From contig BCIA01000007.1 in NCBI GenBank assembly GCA_001599815.1, positions 62,001-126,000 on the forward strand: 64,000 nucleotides of DNA, in the 5' to 3' direction. Below, piece by piece: positions 1 through 10,841 of the stretch. The first letter of the stretch is position 1. Each line of letters begins with the position of its first letter. Origin of the DNA: Furcasterigmium furcatum (lineage: Eukaryota; Ascomycota; Sordariomycetes; Glomerellales; Plectosphaerellaceae). The translations under genes and the position numbers were made by a program. The notes beneath the pieces were generated by a model. That model was given only the letters and a program-made list of their open reading frames with translations. It was not told the DNA's origin and did no database searches.

Positions 1-492
1 TCCTGTTTCTGTTCTAACATTGCTTCGTCTTCTGGATCACTTGATATCTCCAGAAAATTGTATTTGGAAGAGCCGCGAAACGCTGGAGAACGTGTAGGCA
101 TCTATCGTCACCAGACAAGGTCATGACCACTAGCAGCGTCGAACAAAAGGGTTCGATTGTAGCCAGCTTACCATCAAAAGGATGTGGGAAACGGCCTCCT
201 GCGGTGGTATCAGGTTTCAGGAGGTTCCAGACATGAACACGATGAAACGCAATCCAACCAGCGACACTGTTGCGATCGGTCAGGCCACCCAGTGGCAATT
301 CATCAAATTGCAATATGGAGTATAAACAGACCTAGATAGAGAGCCAGTTGCGACATGGATGCGCCGAGGCTTACTCATCGGCAATTTGCATGAGGTACTG
401 CCTGGATCCTGTGCGCCAGAATGTGCCCAGAAGTAACTGCACCATCGAAAAGTATTGTACAGACTCGTCTCGTGTCGCATCTGCGTGAGCAC
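1..492. other. Left flank, no supported gene
   Basis: This is the 3' flank of the sugar transporter on the minus strand. Open frames here are short, open on a TTG rather than an ATG where I checked, and resemble no family I know. A gene continuing leftward out of the window cannot be excluded. Confidence 0.5.
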
Positions 493-2319
493 TTAGCTTG
501 CCTTGGCTGGCGCAGCAGGCTGCTCCTCGAGCTGTGTCACGCTGCCTCTCTTGCCGGCCGCCCTGTCCACCGACGCAGTTTCGACATCCTTCTTTTGACT
601 GTTAAGGGTGCTTGGGGCGCCGAAGAGCTCGTTCATATCCTCTAGGCTGAGGCCCTTGGTCTCCGGGACGAAGAACCAGACAAAGACAGCCATGGCAAAG
701 CAGAAGGAGGCGAAGAAGATATAAGTCCCGAAGCCTCCAGGACCCATATTCTGCAACATGTGAGGGACCGAGAAACTGACGGCAAAGTTAACAAGCCACG
801 TCATTGCTACGGCGTACGAAACATTCGTAGCACGCAGCCGAGCGGTAGCGATCTCGGAGATGTAGATCCACGTGACGGGACCCCATCCGAACTGATAGAC
901 AACGGCGAAGAGGAACACGCAGACCAGGGCGACGTATCCGGACGCCGTCACCTCTCCTCCGATGGTAGGGCGGACCACCAGAATAAAGATACCAATGTAG
1001 AGCATCGTGAGCGCTTGTCCAATGCCGGTCCAGATAAGTGACCAACGACGACCCAGGGAGTCGGCAACGAAGACGATGAAGATGAACACCGAGATGAGTT
1101 TGACTAGACCGTAGATTCCGGTGGCGAAAAGCTCATTGTTTGCGCCGTTGACGCCCAGGGTGGCGAAGATTTGCGGTGCGTAGTAGTTCACGGCGTTGGT
1201 GCCTTATGAAGGATTAGTTTTACTGTCTTACGAGAATGAGAGGCATGGTCGAACCTGTAATCTGCTGGCAAAATCCAATGGCGATCGAAATCAATGCCCT
1301 CTTCCGGTTGGTAGGTACCAGCCACATCTCCTTCTGGAGGCTGAGCCAGCTAGCTCCGTCAAGTAGAGCGTTTTCCTCTTCGATGGCCACTCGGATACCT
1401 TGAAATTCCTCCACGATATATGGGTGGGTAGCAGGCAAAGCTCTGACCCTGGATAGAACAGAAAGAGCCTCCTCCCACTTATCCTGCTTGGCCAGATGCC
1501 GCGGGCTCTCGTGGCAGAACCACATGGAGATCATGAGAAGCATTGGGGGGAGGGCCTGGATGCAGAGGGGAACGAGGTATCGGGCATTGCCGGGCAGATG
1601 GAGGATAGAGCCGTAATTAATCCAGTAGGCGAGAAAGATTCCAAAAACGATAAACAGCTGGTAGACACCGGTCAGGCCTCCACGGATGGCGCGGGGCGCG
1701 TTCTCGGCGACGTAGAGAGGGTTGACCATGGAGGCGATGCCGGTGCTGAATCCGCTGACGAATCTGCCCACGTACATGGCAGGCAGATGGCCGGAAGCCG
1801 CAGCCTGGAGGACGACACCGATGAGAGAAATGCCACCGGCGCCCCAGATAAGGGCGGGTTTGCGGCCGAAGCGATCCGCAATCGTGGCACCGAGGAGGGC
1901 GCCGACGAAACACCCGGCTTGTAGGATGCTGACAATGTTGGCGGTAACGCTGGCTCTGGTTGCGTCGCTGGCATGCTCCTCGGTGAGCCTGTAGGTCCTA
2001 TGAAGAGAAATTCGTAAGCGATTTGCTCTGCAGCGGAGGTGCCAGAGAACCTGTGCGGGTGATGGTGCATACTCCCGGAACTCTTGCATCCGCAAGATGC
2101 CACCAATGATTCCGGTGTCGATGCCGAAGATTAGACCGCCGAAGCAGGCCTGTAGAAACGGGGAGCAAGCGTCAGTGGAAATTCTCCGTTGCGGGTGCTT
2201 GAATATCTTGAGAAGGTTGAACTTACCGCCCCAGCAAGTGCGTAAACCCTCCATCCGTAGATTTCTGAAGGGTCTTGCTTCATGGCCTCATTTTTGACAA
2301 TCTTCTGAAGTAGAGACAT
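493..2319 (-). CDS. MFS sugar porter (hexose/quinate/uronate type)
   Basis: Plasma-membrane, proton-coupled uptake of a sugar or sugar acid is the family role. Four exons on the minus strand: 2319-2227, 2149-2073, 1997-1255 and 1202-493, giving 540 aa. Introns are 77, 75 and 52 bp. Sugar-porter signatures are visible: an N-terminal cytoplasmic tail followed by YGWRVYALAGA, the loop DRFGRK, the TM5-6 region ESPRHLA, QQITGTNAVNYYAPQIF in TM7, DSLGRRW, and PETKGLSLEDMNELF near the C-terminus. The ATG at 2319 gives the conserved short tail seen in QutD and galacturonate-type permeases. The 75-bp intron is stop-free and a multiple of three, so naive calling would retain it as 25 extra residues. 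It is divergent from the Zn2Cys6 regulator at 3580, a usual pairing of permease and pathway activator. Substrate is not decidable from sequence alone. Confidence 0.9.
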
Positions 2320-3579
2320 GATGGCGGTTGGATAGGTCGAACGACACACATGCGACAGCAGCTCCCAGACGTTCTATTCCCGTTCCGACAATGGGGACTG
2401 AAGTTTGTTGTGCTTTTGAATCCGTGTCCCAATATTGTTGGGGAGGAGAGATGTTCGGCTAATGGTTTGTGAAGAGTGGTGGACGACGGACTCGAGTCGA
2501 GGTCTTATAATCGACACACCGCATCATCCTAGCCCTATCCACACCGGCCATCACGGCGAGTGCCATGTGGTTCGCTTGAGTTGACCCAGAGTCCGGGGAG
2601 GGGATTCCAGTGGAGCCCCATGGGGCAAGATAGAGAAAGCATTCCGGGGTAGCCCAGCAATCGGGGTTTCCATTGTTGACCGTCCAGCCGAATCCCATGG
2701 CGCCGTTCAATGTCTTCTTCTCCGCCCAACGGGCAATACGGCGGGCCATCTCGACTCAAGTGTGGAAACAACGTCTTGGCGAAGTTGACAAAAGGCCCAA
2801 TGGCTGGCGGCGGTTTGCTGGCCGCTGCTTGGCTCGCCGCCGTTGTCACCGCATGGCGGGGCGCTCGGGCTCGGGGATAATCGGCCACCACGACGCTGGA
2901 GACGGGGAGCACGGCGGAACACGCCGTTTTGGCCGGCAAGCGTAAGCCACACAGTCCGAGAAAACACGCCAGGCTTTTGGGCTACCGTAATCCAGATCAT
3001 GGGATGCGAGAAGTGGACCATGTCTGGACACATCCTGTTCGGTTGGGAGGGGGTTTGTGATGTGCTTCGGGCTGATAGGTGCCAATGAGTCGTAAGTACA
3101 GTTGACCTATCTGCACGAAAGGCGCGCGGCCATTGAACGGGTACAGGCGTACAGAAAACGATGATTTTATTTCGTCGCCGGCCTTTCGTTATTATGAGGG
3201 ACGCCAAGCAGCGCCAGGTTCGAGAATGTTGAGGCCTTCGCTGTCTGGAGGGTCGCGGTCGCTGACTGCCCTTTCTGGCTAACCCGACGGTCTGATGGGT
3301 CCGACGCCCCCCTTACTTGGCACTCGGGCTAAGTATGCCGGAGTAATTTTATGCTCCGTAGCGGGCTCCCGGCATGAGTCAGGTTTCTCGGGGAGAGGCA
3401 CGAGGGTCCAGCGTCCTCCACAATGCTACCATGCTCCTCACCGAAACTGCTCGTACCTCGTGCGTCCTGAACTTTCCCCGTCATCTCAAGGCGCCTCTTC
3501 ATCCACCGAGACAGATCTACCCGCTGACAAAAAGGCATTGGGCGGTTCTATCTTTGCCGCATCAACCAATGCCGCGACC
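2320..3579. promoter_or_regulatory. Shared divergent promoter region
   Basis: This 1.26-kb interval separates the sugar porter (minus) from the Zn2Cys6 gene (plus). It contains scattered CGG/CCG triplets, the half-sites of zinc-cluster proteins, and a 7-bp inverted repeat of GGCGGCG at 2806-2812 and 2835-2841. None is distinctive enough to name a site. Open frames inside look like noise. Confidence 0.4.
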
Positions 3580-5759
3580 ATGTCCGGCACAGAAGTCCCT
3601 CCTCAGGATGCCGAGACGGCCCGCACTCCCAAATACTCCGGCGCCCGGCAGCGCGGGCATCGGGCCCCGAGGGTGAGAGCCTGTGAGTGAGAACACCCCG
3701 GCCTGGCAGGCTGCCGGCTTGAGAGGATTCCAAGAACGGTCTACTGAATATCTCGACGCAGGCGCTCAATGCAAGAGACTCAAGATCCGGTGCGAAGTGA
3801 GGCGCGGGGAGCTCCCATGCGCTCGATGTCTTCGCAGCGGTCTCGACTGCATGACTTCGGACCCAGCCCAGCAGATACTCAACGAAGATGCTGCGTATGT
3901 ATGAGGGTGACTCATCGCTACGCACGTCCACGAGCTCACGCGTCACCGTTAGATGGAAGGCTCAGGCCACGGCTCAGATCAACCAGCTGCAGGCCGCAAT
4001 GTCGGCAGTACTCCAGCGCGACAAACTCCCCGATCTGGCGTGCTTCAACACAGTCAAGACCGCATCTATGAGTCCGGCAGATTCAGCATTGGGTTCCGTG
4101 TCTAATGCTGTAATCGCCCCTGTAGACATGGACGTGAGAGAGTCGAGACATCAGTCGCCCGAGCGACACCACAACGGCGATCCTGGACTGGTCCCGGCAC
4201 CGATGAGGAATCTATATGATCTGACAAAGACGACTGGATCGGCCCACTCGGCCTCCTTCTCGCGGCACCAGGCGTCTCCGATGGAAGAGGACCTCATCGC
4301 CAAGGGTGTTTTGACGGTCGAGCAAGGCGAGGAGCTCCTTGCACAATTTCTCCGAAACCATCATCCTTTGCTCTGGGGTGGTGTCATCTTTCCCCAGAGG
4401 ACCCTCGAGTCTGTGCGCAAAGCGTCAATACTACTCTCCACCGCCGTGTTCACAGTCGCGGCCCTTCACTCCCCGGATCCCAGCCGCGCAGAGACACTGC
4501 AACGGTGTTATGACGCGCTGATATCGCTGGCTGGCCATACCATGCTGTCAAGGGGCCAGAATATCGACGACATCCGAGGCCTATGCCTTGGTGCCTTCTA
4601 CCTACCAAATCTGAGCTGGCGCTTTGTCGGTCAGGCAGTGCGCATAGCGTCCGAGATGAATCTCCACCACTCCTTTCAGAAACTACTTGACGCCGACACC
4701 AGGCACCACGAAAGGGTCCGCTTATGGTACTCCCTCTACGTCTGCGATCGCCACTTCAGTATCCTCTACGGCCGTCCCTCGGCCATCTACGACGACGCAG
4801 CCATTAGAGGCGTCGAGAAATTCCTGGAAAGCCCGGCCTCGACACCAAGCGATGTCCGATTATGCGCGCAGGTATCTCTCTTTAAGATCCTGTCCGAGGT
4901 ATATCAGGAATTTGGTAGCGACCAGAGCCAGGCCTTAACCGACCAGGATATCAATCAACTCCGAATCTTCAATCTCGCTATCGAGCAGTGGCGACTCCTC
5001 TGGCAACCAAGGTCACATGACGAACCAGACATCGGAACATACCCTTCCATGGGTGTTGTTATGTTCTACCATTTCGCGCGCTTCCAGCTAAACTCTCTCG
5101 CATTGCGGGGGCTACGCTGGCCGAACGATGAGCCTCACCCGTCCTGGCTGAGCCGGAGAGAAGCGGCTACAACGGCCATCTCGTCGGCCGTCAGCACCCT
5201 CATCCACATCCTAGTCGAGGGCGATCTACGAAGGCACCTCAAAGGCGTGCCCCTTTTCAGCTACGCCATGGTTGCATTCTGCTCGACATTTCTGCTGAAG
5301 ATGGCCACCATCCGGGACCGGGGAGGCGAGTCCACGTCACACACGTCGGGACTCGGCCTCTACCTCAGCACCGGTGAAGTCGTGTCACTCACGACCCGAG
5401 CGGCTGATTTGTTGACGGAAGTAGCGGGGCAGGTCAGCGAGAAGCACCTGAGCCACCTCCTCGCCGCAGGCATAAGGGAAATGCTTCAGCGCGTGGCGGC
5501 CCCGGACGAGCCTAACCTCAATGGCACAGTCAACAGCGTGGGGCAAGGCCTTACTTCCAAGATGCACTCGTCCAGGGGATCTGGGGTTGCTGTTGCTGCG
5601 GATTTTGCCACGGAACAGATGTGCGAGGGGATGCAGGACATGATTTACAACATGGACCGGGATAGCCTTGTGGGGTTTCTCGAATATGGCTGCGAAGAGA
5701 CCTTCTTGGGTGGCGGGCACTTCCCACAGGGCGACTTAGATTGGAATGCTTCGTACTAG
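3580..5759 (+). CDS. Zn2Cys6 transcription factor
   Basis: Nuclear DNA-binding regulator with an N-terminal zinc binuclear cluster and a fungal_trans middle domain. Exons 3580-3682, 3762-3894 and 3953-5759 give 680 aa. The zinc cluster is interrupted by the first intron: splicing at GTGAGT/GCAG restores ACAQCKRLKIRC followed by LPCARCLRSGLDC, with Cys at 35, 38, 45, 54, 57 and 64 (2-6-8-2-6 spacing). The linker WKAQATAQINQLQAAM could be a short dimerisation helix. The middle domain is seen in GQAVRIASEMNLHH and RVRLWYSLYVCDRHFSILYG, as in regulators of sugar and acid catabolism. It is divergent from the MFS porter, which is a plausible target. A close family name is not assigned because the effector cannot be read from sequence. 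Confidence 0.88.
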
Positions 5760-6580
5760 GAAAATTCGAGCTGGTAATCTTAGTATTCTTCGCTGCCAGT
5801 CTACAATTGGCCTGTATCTCCCTTTTGGCGAGCTTGGGGCAGACGACCTTGTTCTGGTTTACCGTAAGACAAATGGCTTGAGGCGGCATGTCCCAGGCTG
5901 CTCACCAAGATGGAACTCTTACGAGTGATGCAGGTGTATGAGGCGCGTCATGGTGATAGTTCAGTTCTGGTGTGACAGTGACACCTTTGACACGGCGTAA
6001 AGTAGCTGGTTGAGGCAACCGACGAGGGAGTGGAATACGGCCGTTTGGTGTGATGTGTTGCTGTCCTGTATATGACGAAGTATTCAATCAATCGAATCTC
6101 ACCTCCCGACCTGGCACATGTCCAAGAAGATGAGACCCGGAGAATGGGAGTGCCCGGATTATTTTGCTTTCAGCGCATCGAGCCTACACGTGGTGGTGCT
6201 CAGCAGGAACTCATACCATTCCCATGCACGCTAAATGCACTGTCTATGCATAGTTGGCCGCTAGCTTGTGATCAACCTCCTATCCTGACCGGAGCGAGCC
6301 ATTCAGCACATCCACGACCAGCCACGTGCCTGGCCGCTAACCTGCAAACGCGGAAGATCAGCCCGTGTCCGGAGTATGCTGTTGTTTTATCCTTGGCTTC
6401 GTGAAGTCATCGTTCGGGCCACTCAGAACTTCATCTCGCCGTTTCCCCTCATTAACAAGGAAGGAAGTGCCTTATAAGAGCACGAGGAAGCCCCAGGCGG
6501 GTTTACAGTTCATTGCAGTGATGGCACCCTGATCGCCGTTTCTCATCTGAACAGTTCCATTGTGTTCTTTGAGAGCAACG
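5760..6580. promoter_or_regulatory. Intergenic; promoter of the PHP gene
   Basis: About 820 bp between two plus-strand genes. A TATA-like TATAAG is at 6473-6478, about 100 bp before the PHP ATG. Nothing else recognisable; open frames here are short. Confidence 0.5.
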
Positions 6581-8092
6581 ATGCTTTCTTCGACAATGTT
6601 ATCATCTGGGTTGACCCTCCTTACCGCCTGTTGGGCTGCAGGTGCCGCTTCTGCGGTGAAATGCCCCATCAAGCTGAACCTCACCGGTCACATCAACCCA
6701 GACCAAGTCATGACCTTCGTATACCAGCCCATCGAGATTCCTCCGGGTGTCTCATCCCTCTCTGCGTCGTACAGCTACAGTCTCCGCGGGCAAGGCAATG
6801 CCTTGGATATCGGCATCTTCGATCAGCGCGGCACAGATCTCGCGAACCCCAAAAATGGCACCTTTGGCTCCCGTGGCTGGTCCGGCGGTTTCCGCGATAG
6901 GTTCACCATCACGAACACCTGGGCCACGCCCGGGTATAACCCTGGTTCCATCGATCCAGGGACTTGGAACATCGTCTTTGGGCCCTATTCCTCTGCGCCT
7001 CAGGGTATCGACTGGGTGCTCTTGGTCGAGATGTCCTTCACCCCTACCGAGTCCGATGAATGGTTCTCTCCCAGCTACGCAGCTGCCAGCCTTGACCCCT
7101 TCCCTTTCTGGGCGGTTGATTCCCAGCACCGGAAGCATGAGCCGGAGTCTCGCTGGCTCCGAGGCGATTTTCACCTGCATACGGTACACTCGGATGGCCG
7201 ATACCTGCCCCAGGAACAGATCGCAAACGCCCTCGAGCGTGACCTCGACTTCATCTTCTTCTCCGAGCACAATACATACTCCGGCAACGATGTCTACGGG
7301 CTATACCAGCCAGAGGGTGTTGACGTGAAGCGGCTGCTCATCGGCCGCGCCATCGAGGTGACGACCCGTCATGGCCACTGGAACGCCATCGGCCTCGAGC
7401 GCGCCCAGAACATCGATTGGCGGTACCATCCTAGTGACGGCGCTGAAGGGTATCCTGCCGCCACACACCAGGTCCATCGCGCCGGTGGCCTAGTCTCCGT
7501 CTGTCACCCCTTTGCTGCTTGTGGTCGGTGCGACTGGACACTGGACTGGGACCACAATGACGCTATTGAGGTATGGAACGGGCCTTGGGACGTCACTGAC
7601 GAGCGGGCCGTCGCGTTCTGGCATGACAACCTTGTTCAGGGGCGAAGATACGCAGCCATTGGAGGCAGTGATGCGCATCGAGACCCTGATGTTACAGGCC
7701 TCCCGACGACAGTCGTTTTCAGTCGCGGATTGTCGCAGGCGGAAGTTGTTGACGGTGCGAGGCGAGGGTATGCTTACCTTGTCAAGGAACCTGAGATGAG
7801 CATTGCTCTGACCGTGGAGGCTGAGAAGGGGGAGTATCATATTGGGCAGACTGTCAATGCATCTAGTCTCGTAAAGGATGCGGAGGCCAAGTTAGAAGTT
7901 ACTGGGTTTGGCACTGACGGGTCCGTCGTCAGTTGGATCTCCGAGGAGGGCTACAGGGTTAATGTTACCCTGAGGGAGGGGGTGGAGACTTTGACTCATT
8001 CCATGAGCGGCATTGAGAGCTTCCTGCGGGTTGAGGTGCGGGATGCGCAGGGCAATGTTCTCGGATTGACTAATCCCCTTTTCTTCTCCTAA
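6581..8092 (+). CDS. Secreted PHP-domain (CehA/McbA-like) metallohydrolase
   Basis: Single exon, 503 aa. The frame is open upstream to a TTG at 6560, but the first ATG is 6581 and gives an immediate signal peptide (MLSSTMLSSGLTLLTACWAAGAASA). Residues about 30-170 form a beta-rich N-terminal domain. The PHP domain follows, with its metal-ligand motifs in order: GDFHLHTVHSDGR (HxH about residues 198-200), FFSEHNTYSG, AIEVTTRHGHWN, SVCHPFAACG and GGSDAHRD. A C-terminal beta domain ends the protein. PHP enzymes hydrolyse phosphoesters or act on aromatic esters using divalent metals. This subgroup is related to bacterial CehA/McbA carbamate hydrolases and to glycerophosphodiester-type PHP proteins. 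Secretion is predicted, and the substrate is unknown. It is convergent with the FAD oxidase at 8394. Confidence 0.85.
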   Translation: MLSSTMLSSGLTLLTACWAAGAASAVKCPIKLNLTGHINPDQVMTFVYQPIEIPPGVSSLSASYSYSLRGQGNALDIGIFDQRGTDLANPKNGTFGSRGWSGGFRDRFTITNTWATPGYNPGSIDPGTWNIVFGPYSSAPQGIDWVLLVEMSFTPTESDEWFSPSYAAASLDPFPFWAVDSQHRKHEPESRWLRGDFHLHTVHSDGRYLPQEQIANALERDLDFIFFSEHNTYSGNDVYGLYQPEGVDVKRLLIGRAIEVTTRHGHWNAIGLERAQNIDWRYHPSDGAEGYPAATHQVHRAGGLVSVCHPFAACGRCDWTLDWDHNDAIEVWNGPWDVTDERAVAFWHDNLVQGRRYAAIGGSDAHRDPDVTGLPTTVVFSRGLSQAEVVDGARRGYAYLVKEPEMSIALTVEAEKGEYHIGQTVNASSLVKDAEAKLEVTGFGTDGSVVSWISEEGYRVNVTLREGVETLTHSMSGIESFLRVEVRDAQGNVLGLTNPLFFS

Positions 8093-8393
8093 TGGGCGTT
8101 TGTGGTAGCGACTGAGATGGAACTTGAAGGTCTGAACGGCAACGTTGCTGACAGGACCAACTCACGTATGCGTAGGTAGGTACCTATAGTTAAATGACGC
8201 AGGTCATCAAGCAGGACATGCGCGCTCAGGACGGATCCCGATAGAGAAATAGCATAAAAAACGAGAATGATTACGAATGATTACAGTCGCATGAGCGGCC
8301 AGCAAACCTCGGACATTGTGCGCGAATGGCATTCTCACCAATTCCCTTTCCTACGCAGTAGCACGATCTTCCTTGGAAGCTCCCACCCTGCCT
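8093..8393. other. Convergent 3' interval
   Basis: Terminator interval between the PHP gene and the FAD oxidase. It carries TAGGTACCTA at 8177-8186, a perfect palindrome within a TAGG-rich run similar to one at 32335-32358. Nothing coding is seen. Confidence 0.4.
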
Positions 8394-10193
8394 TCATTCA
8401 GAAATGGCTCGATCGATAGCATACTGCATCTTGCTGTTGCAGCGGTATCTCTCGCTTCCGAGATCTTCATCTGTAAATCCAACACACTTCCAGCAGTTGA
8501 GCAGGCGGTCTGGGTCATACTTGTTCTTGACTTCCAAGAGTCTGTCGTACTTGGGACCCCACCAAGACGTCTGCCAGTTGGTGGTGAAGGGATTTGTCTC
8601 CAAGCCGTAAGTACCCCCCGCAGTGCCAGTCAGCTTCTCCTGAACCACTGTGGCTCGGCCCAGCGCCGTAAAGCTGTCGAGTCTCTCTTTGTTTGTGGCG
8701 TTCCAGGCCATGTTGAACCGGACAGAGACTTGCCACAGCGCACTATACCAAGCAGGGTGCATAGCAGTCTCTTGCTGGTAGCGGCAGCCCTTCTTGCGCG
8801 TGATGTCTGCTACAAAAGGCGTCCCGACGGCAATGTAAAAGTCCTTGGGGTCGAACCCCAAATCCGTGACTTCCCGCATGTAATTCATAACTTTGTTGAT
8901 GCCATCGTCGTCTTGAAACATGTCTTGAGGAATGAGCCGAGTGGACATGAATCGAGCTGCACCTGAGTTCTGGAGGCCGGAGGGGTTGATATACTTGGTG
9001 AAGACATCGTAGAAGGTCGGGAGGACTTCCACAGTGCTAGTGCCGTTGTGAGCAAGAGCAAAGTCGATGGCCTTTTGCAGTGATGTTTTCGCAGAGGCGC
9101 CTCCGTCGTTGAGATTGGCGATCGGGTCAATTGGGTTCAGACGCCTGAGATACAGCCCTGCGGCATGGCCACCCCATCCCTCTCTACCCCATCTGAGCGA
9201 CTCTCTGGCTTGTAGCTCAAGCCACTGAAACACCACTTCTTGCGAAGAGTTGGCAGGTATGGTGATAGATGCCCAAGCTACGGGCGCAGCAGGCTCTACA
9301 CGATGTGTCGCATCCAAGACAACGCCGAATGTGCCGCCACCTCCGCCACGCAAAGCCCAGAACAGGTCTGAGTTCTGGCACTTGTTTGCGGTCCTTGTCT
9401 GGCCATCAGGAGTGATGACTCTGAATTGGACGACTCTATCCGCGCCGAGGCCGAAAACAGGCGACAGGACGCTGTGGCCTCCTCCCTGGACCCAGCCACC
9501 GGATGACGACACGGTCCCGGAGAAGCCTCCGACAAAGGTGCTGTTGTAGCCGACGAGAAAATCGTGGACGCTGGTCGTGCTGGATCCGGTTCCAATTGTG
9601 GCTGCTCGGCCGACACGCTCTGTGTCGCCACACCCGAGCGGGATGAAGTCCTCGTGGTATTCCTTCTCTTGCAGTCTGCCCACCCACAGAGACAAGCCCC
9701 CCTTCTGAGTGTTTCGGGTCATCAGGTCGTGACCGCTGTTTTTAATTGCCAGCGGAGTACCGTGTGTCTTTGAGAACTTGAAGGCGGCGACCACATCTGA
9801 GCTCTCCCGAACCTCGATGTACCACGATGGGACACTGCCCTGGTTGCATGAGCTTCCGACACCAGGATTCGCCACGGGCTTGTTGGAATCGTTCAGAAGG
9901 CATTGATCAAACTCGTCGCCGATGCAAATCTCGTTCTGGAGGAATGTATAACCGTTTGGTCGAGTCGAACGGAACACTGTGGATGCGTAGTTCTCGCGCA
10001 CAAGATTGCAGGCTCCCTCATCGGCATCCATCGGCACACCCCCCTGCAGAGTGAAGCAAGGGAGAGCCAAAGGTGCCAGCGTGTTGAGACGTCCCTGTAC
10101 GGAAGCATTCAGGGCCATCCAGTCCGCAGCACTCTGGCCATGGACAGAGCAAAAGAGTGCGGCGAGGCACAGTGAACGAAGGGACCCCATCAT
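8394..10193 (-). CDS. Secreted FAD-linked oxidase, berberine-bridge (BBE) type
   Basis: Single exon of about 599 aa, using the ATG at 10193 (the next codon is also ATG, at 10190). A signal peptide begins MMGSLRSLCLAALFCSVHG. The FAD_binding_4 domain shows PLAIKNSGHDLMTRN, where the His is the usual 8-alpha-histidyl flavin attachment. FSGTVSSSGGWVQGGGHSVL occupies the position where bicovalent BBE enzymes carry a Cys; none is present, so flavin attachment is probably single. The BBE C-terminal motif is seen in TNWQTSWWGPKYDRLLEVK and KYDPDRLLNCWKCVGF. The layout matches the fungal isoamyl-alcohol-oxidase (MreA)/6-hydroxynicotine-oxidase-like group, secreted enzymes oxidising alcohols or sugars with O2. 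Substrate is uncertain. Confidence 0.87.
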   Translation of the reverse strand: MMGSLRSLCLAALFCSVHGQSAADWMALNASVQGRLNTLAPLALPCFTLQGGVPMDADEGACNLVRENYASTVFRSTRPNGYTFLQNEICIGDEFDQCLLNDSNKPVANPGVGSSCNQGSVPSWYIEVRESSDVVAAFKFSKTHGTPLAIKNSGHDLMTRNTQKGGLSLWVGRLQEKEYHEDFIPLGCGDTERVGRAATIGTGSSTTSVHDFLVGYNSTFVGGFSGTVSSSGGWVQGGGHSVLSPVFGLGADRVVQFRVITPDGQTRTANKCQNSDLFWALRGGGGGTFGVVLDATHRVEPAAPVAWASITIPANSSQEVVFQWLELQARESLRWGREGWGGHAAGLYLRRLNPIDPIANLNDGGASAKTSLQKAIDFALAHNGTSTVEVLPTFYDVFTKYINPSGLQNSGAARFMSTRLIPQDMFQDDDGINKVMNYMREVTDLGFDPKDFYIAVGTPFVADITRKKGCRYQQETAMHPAWYSALWQVSVRFNMAWNATNKERLDSFTALGRATVVQEKLTGTAGGTYGLETNPFTTNWQTSWWGPKYDRLLEVKNKYDPDRLLNCWKCVGFTDEDLGSERYRCNSKMQYAIDRAISE

Positions 10194-10281
10194 GTTTGCT
10201 GTGTCAGATATGAGAATGAACATAGAACACACCCAAAGAGAGGACAGATTAGTTAAATTATGTCACAGAATAGATCCCTCC

Positions 10282-10288
10282 TTATAAA
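10282..10288 (-). promoter_or_regulatory. TATA-like box of the FAD oxidase
   Basis: Read on the minus strand, TTTATAAG lies about 90 bp upstream of the start at 10193, a normal distance for a fungal core promoter. This is a motif match only. Confidence 0.45.
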
Positions 10289-10403
10289 TTCTCATTCCAA
10301 TTAGCTCTACGTCGAAGCCGGCCTCTAGCTATCCAATGAAGGAGGTGCCAACAAGGACTTTGTGCATGACAACAGCTTCAGCGAGGAGACGGACATCGCA
10401 CAC

Positions 10404-10475
10404 TGGGGTCCCCGCAATCCCTGATTAATTACCCCGGTCCAAATACCGCTCATTGAGGTCTGGGGACCCCGGCTT
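10404..10475. repeat. Pair of short G/C palindromes
   Basis: CTGGGGTCCCCG near 10404 and CTGGGGACCCCGG near 10461 are near-copies in opposite sense, separated by an AT-rich spacer that includes TTAATTA. They could be a regulatory dyad or remnants of a terminal inverted repeat. Confidence 0.4.
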
Positions 10476-10532
10476 CCCATAGCCAAGAGCTCTTGGAAAG
10501 GGGTCGTGAACGTACGCTTACATGCTCCCGGC

Positions 10533-10607
10533 GGTTGTCTGCAGCCGCCATATCGCCTCTTGTGTGCAGCCGATGCTTGTGTGCAGCCGACGGTTGTCTG
10601 TAACCGC
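10533..10607. repeat. Imperfect tandem/inverted repeats
   Basis: Four related 14-17-bp units follow one another: GGTTGTCTGCAGCCGC, CTTGTGTGCAGCCGA twice, and GGTTGTCTGTAACCGC. The first and last also read as inverted repeats (GGCGG...CCGCC and GCGGTTAC/GGTTGTC-type arms). The segment is flanked by AT-rich sequence (10610-10830). The appearance is of a decayed mobile-element end, but there is no reading frame left to prove it. Confidence 0.4.
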
Positions 10608-10841
10608 GTCGATTGATAGCGACTAATGATTTAGCAATAAAATATTCGAAGGCCTCCGTCCCTGGCGACGGGAGACGAGCATTCTGGAACATTACTACTG
10701 TATTACTTTATTAATAGTTATTTCATTAGACGGGGGGATGTATCTCGAGGCAATAGGGACCTAATAGGTAGATACCTAGCCTCCTTTATTAGCTTTTACG
10801 TTAGGCTGCAACACCTCCCTACCTTACCACCCCCGAATTCA

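Larger units (their letters stand above)
10194..10841. other. AT-rich accessory interval upstream of HET gene
   Basis: About 650 bp. The right half (10610-10830) is markedly richer in TpA/TTA words than neighbouring DNA, as seen in mutation-decayed repeats of fungi. It includes ATAGGTAGATACCTAG near 10767. No gene seen. Confidence 0.45.

Noticed and set aside
14..313. 99-codon minus-strand frame at the left edge
   Set aside because: Opens on TTG, not ATG, and matches no family; could only be judged with sequence to the left.
2806..2841. GGCGGCG/CGCCGCC inverted repeat
   Set aside because: Short arms in GC-rich DNA; expected by chance.
2459..3207. Minus-strand frames between porter and regulator
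   Set aside because: Mutually overlapping, no conserved motif, and located in a divergent promoter.
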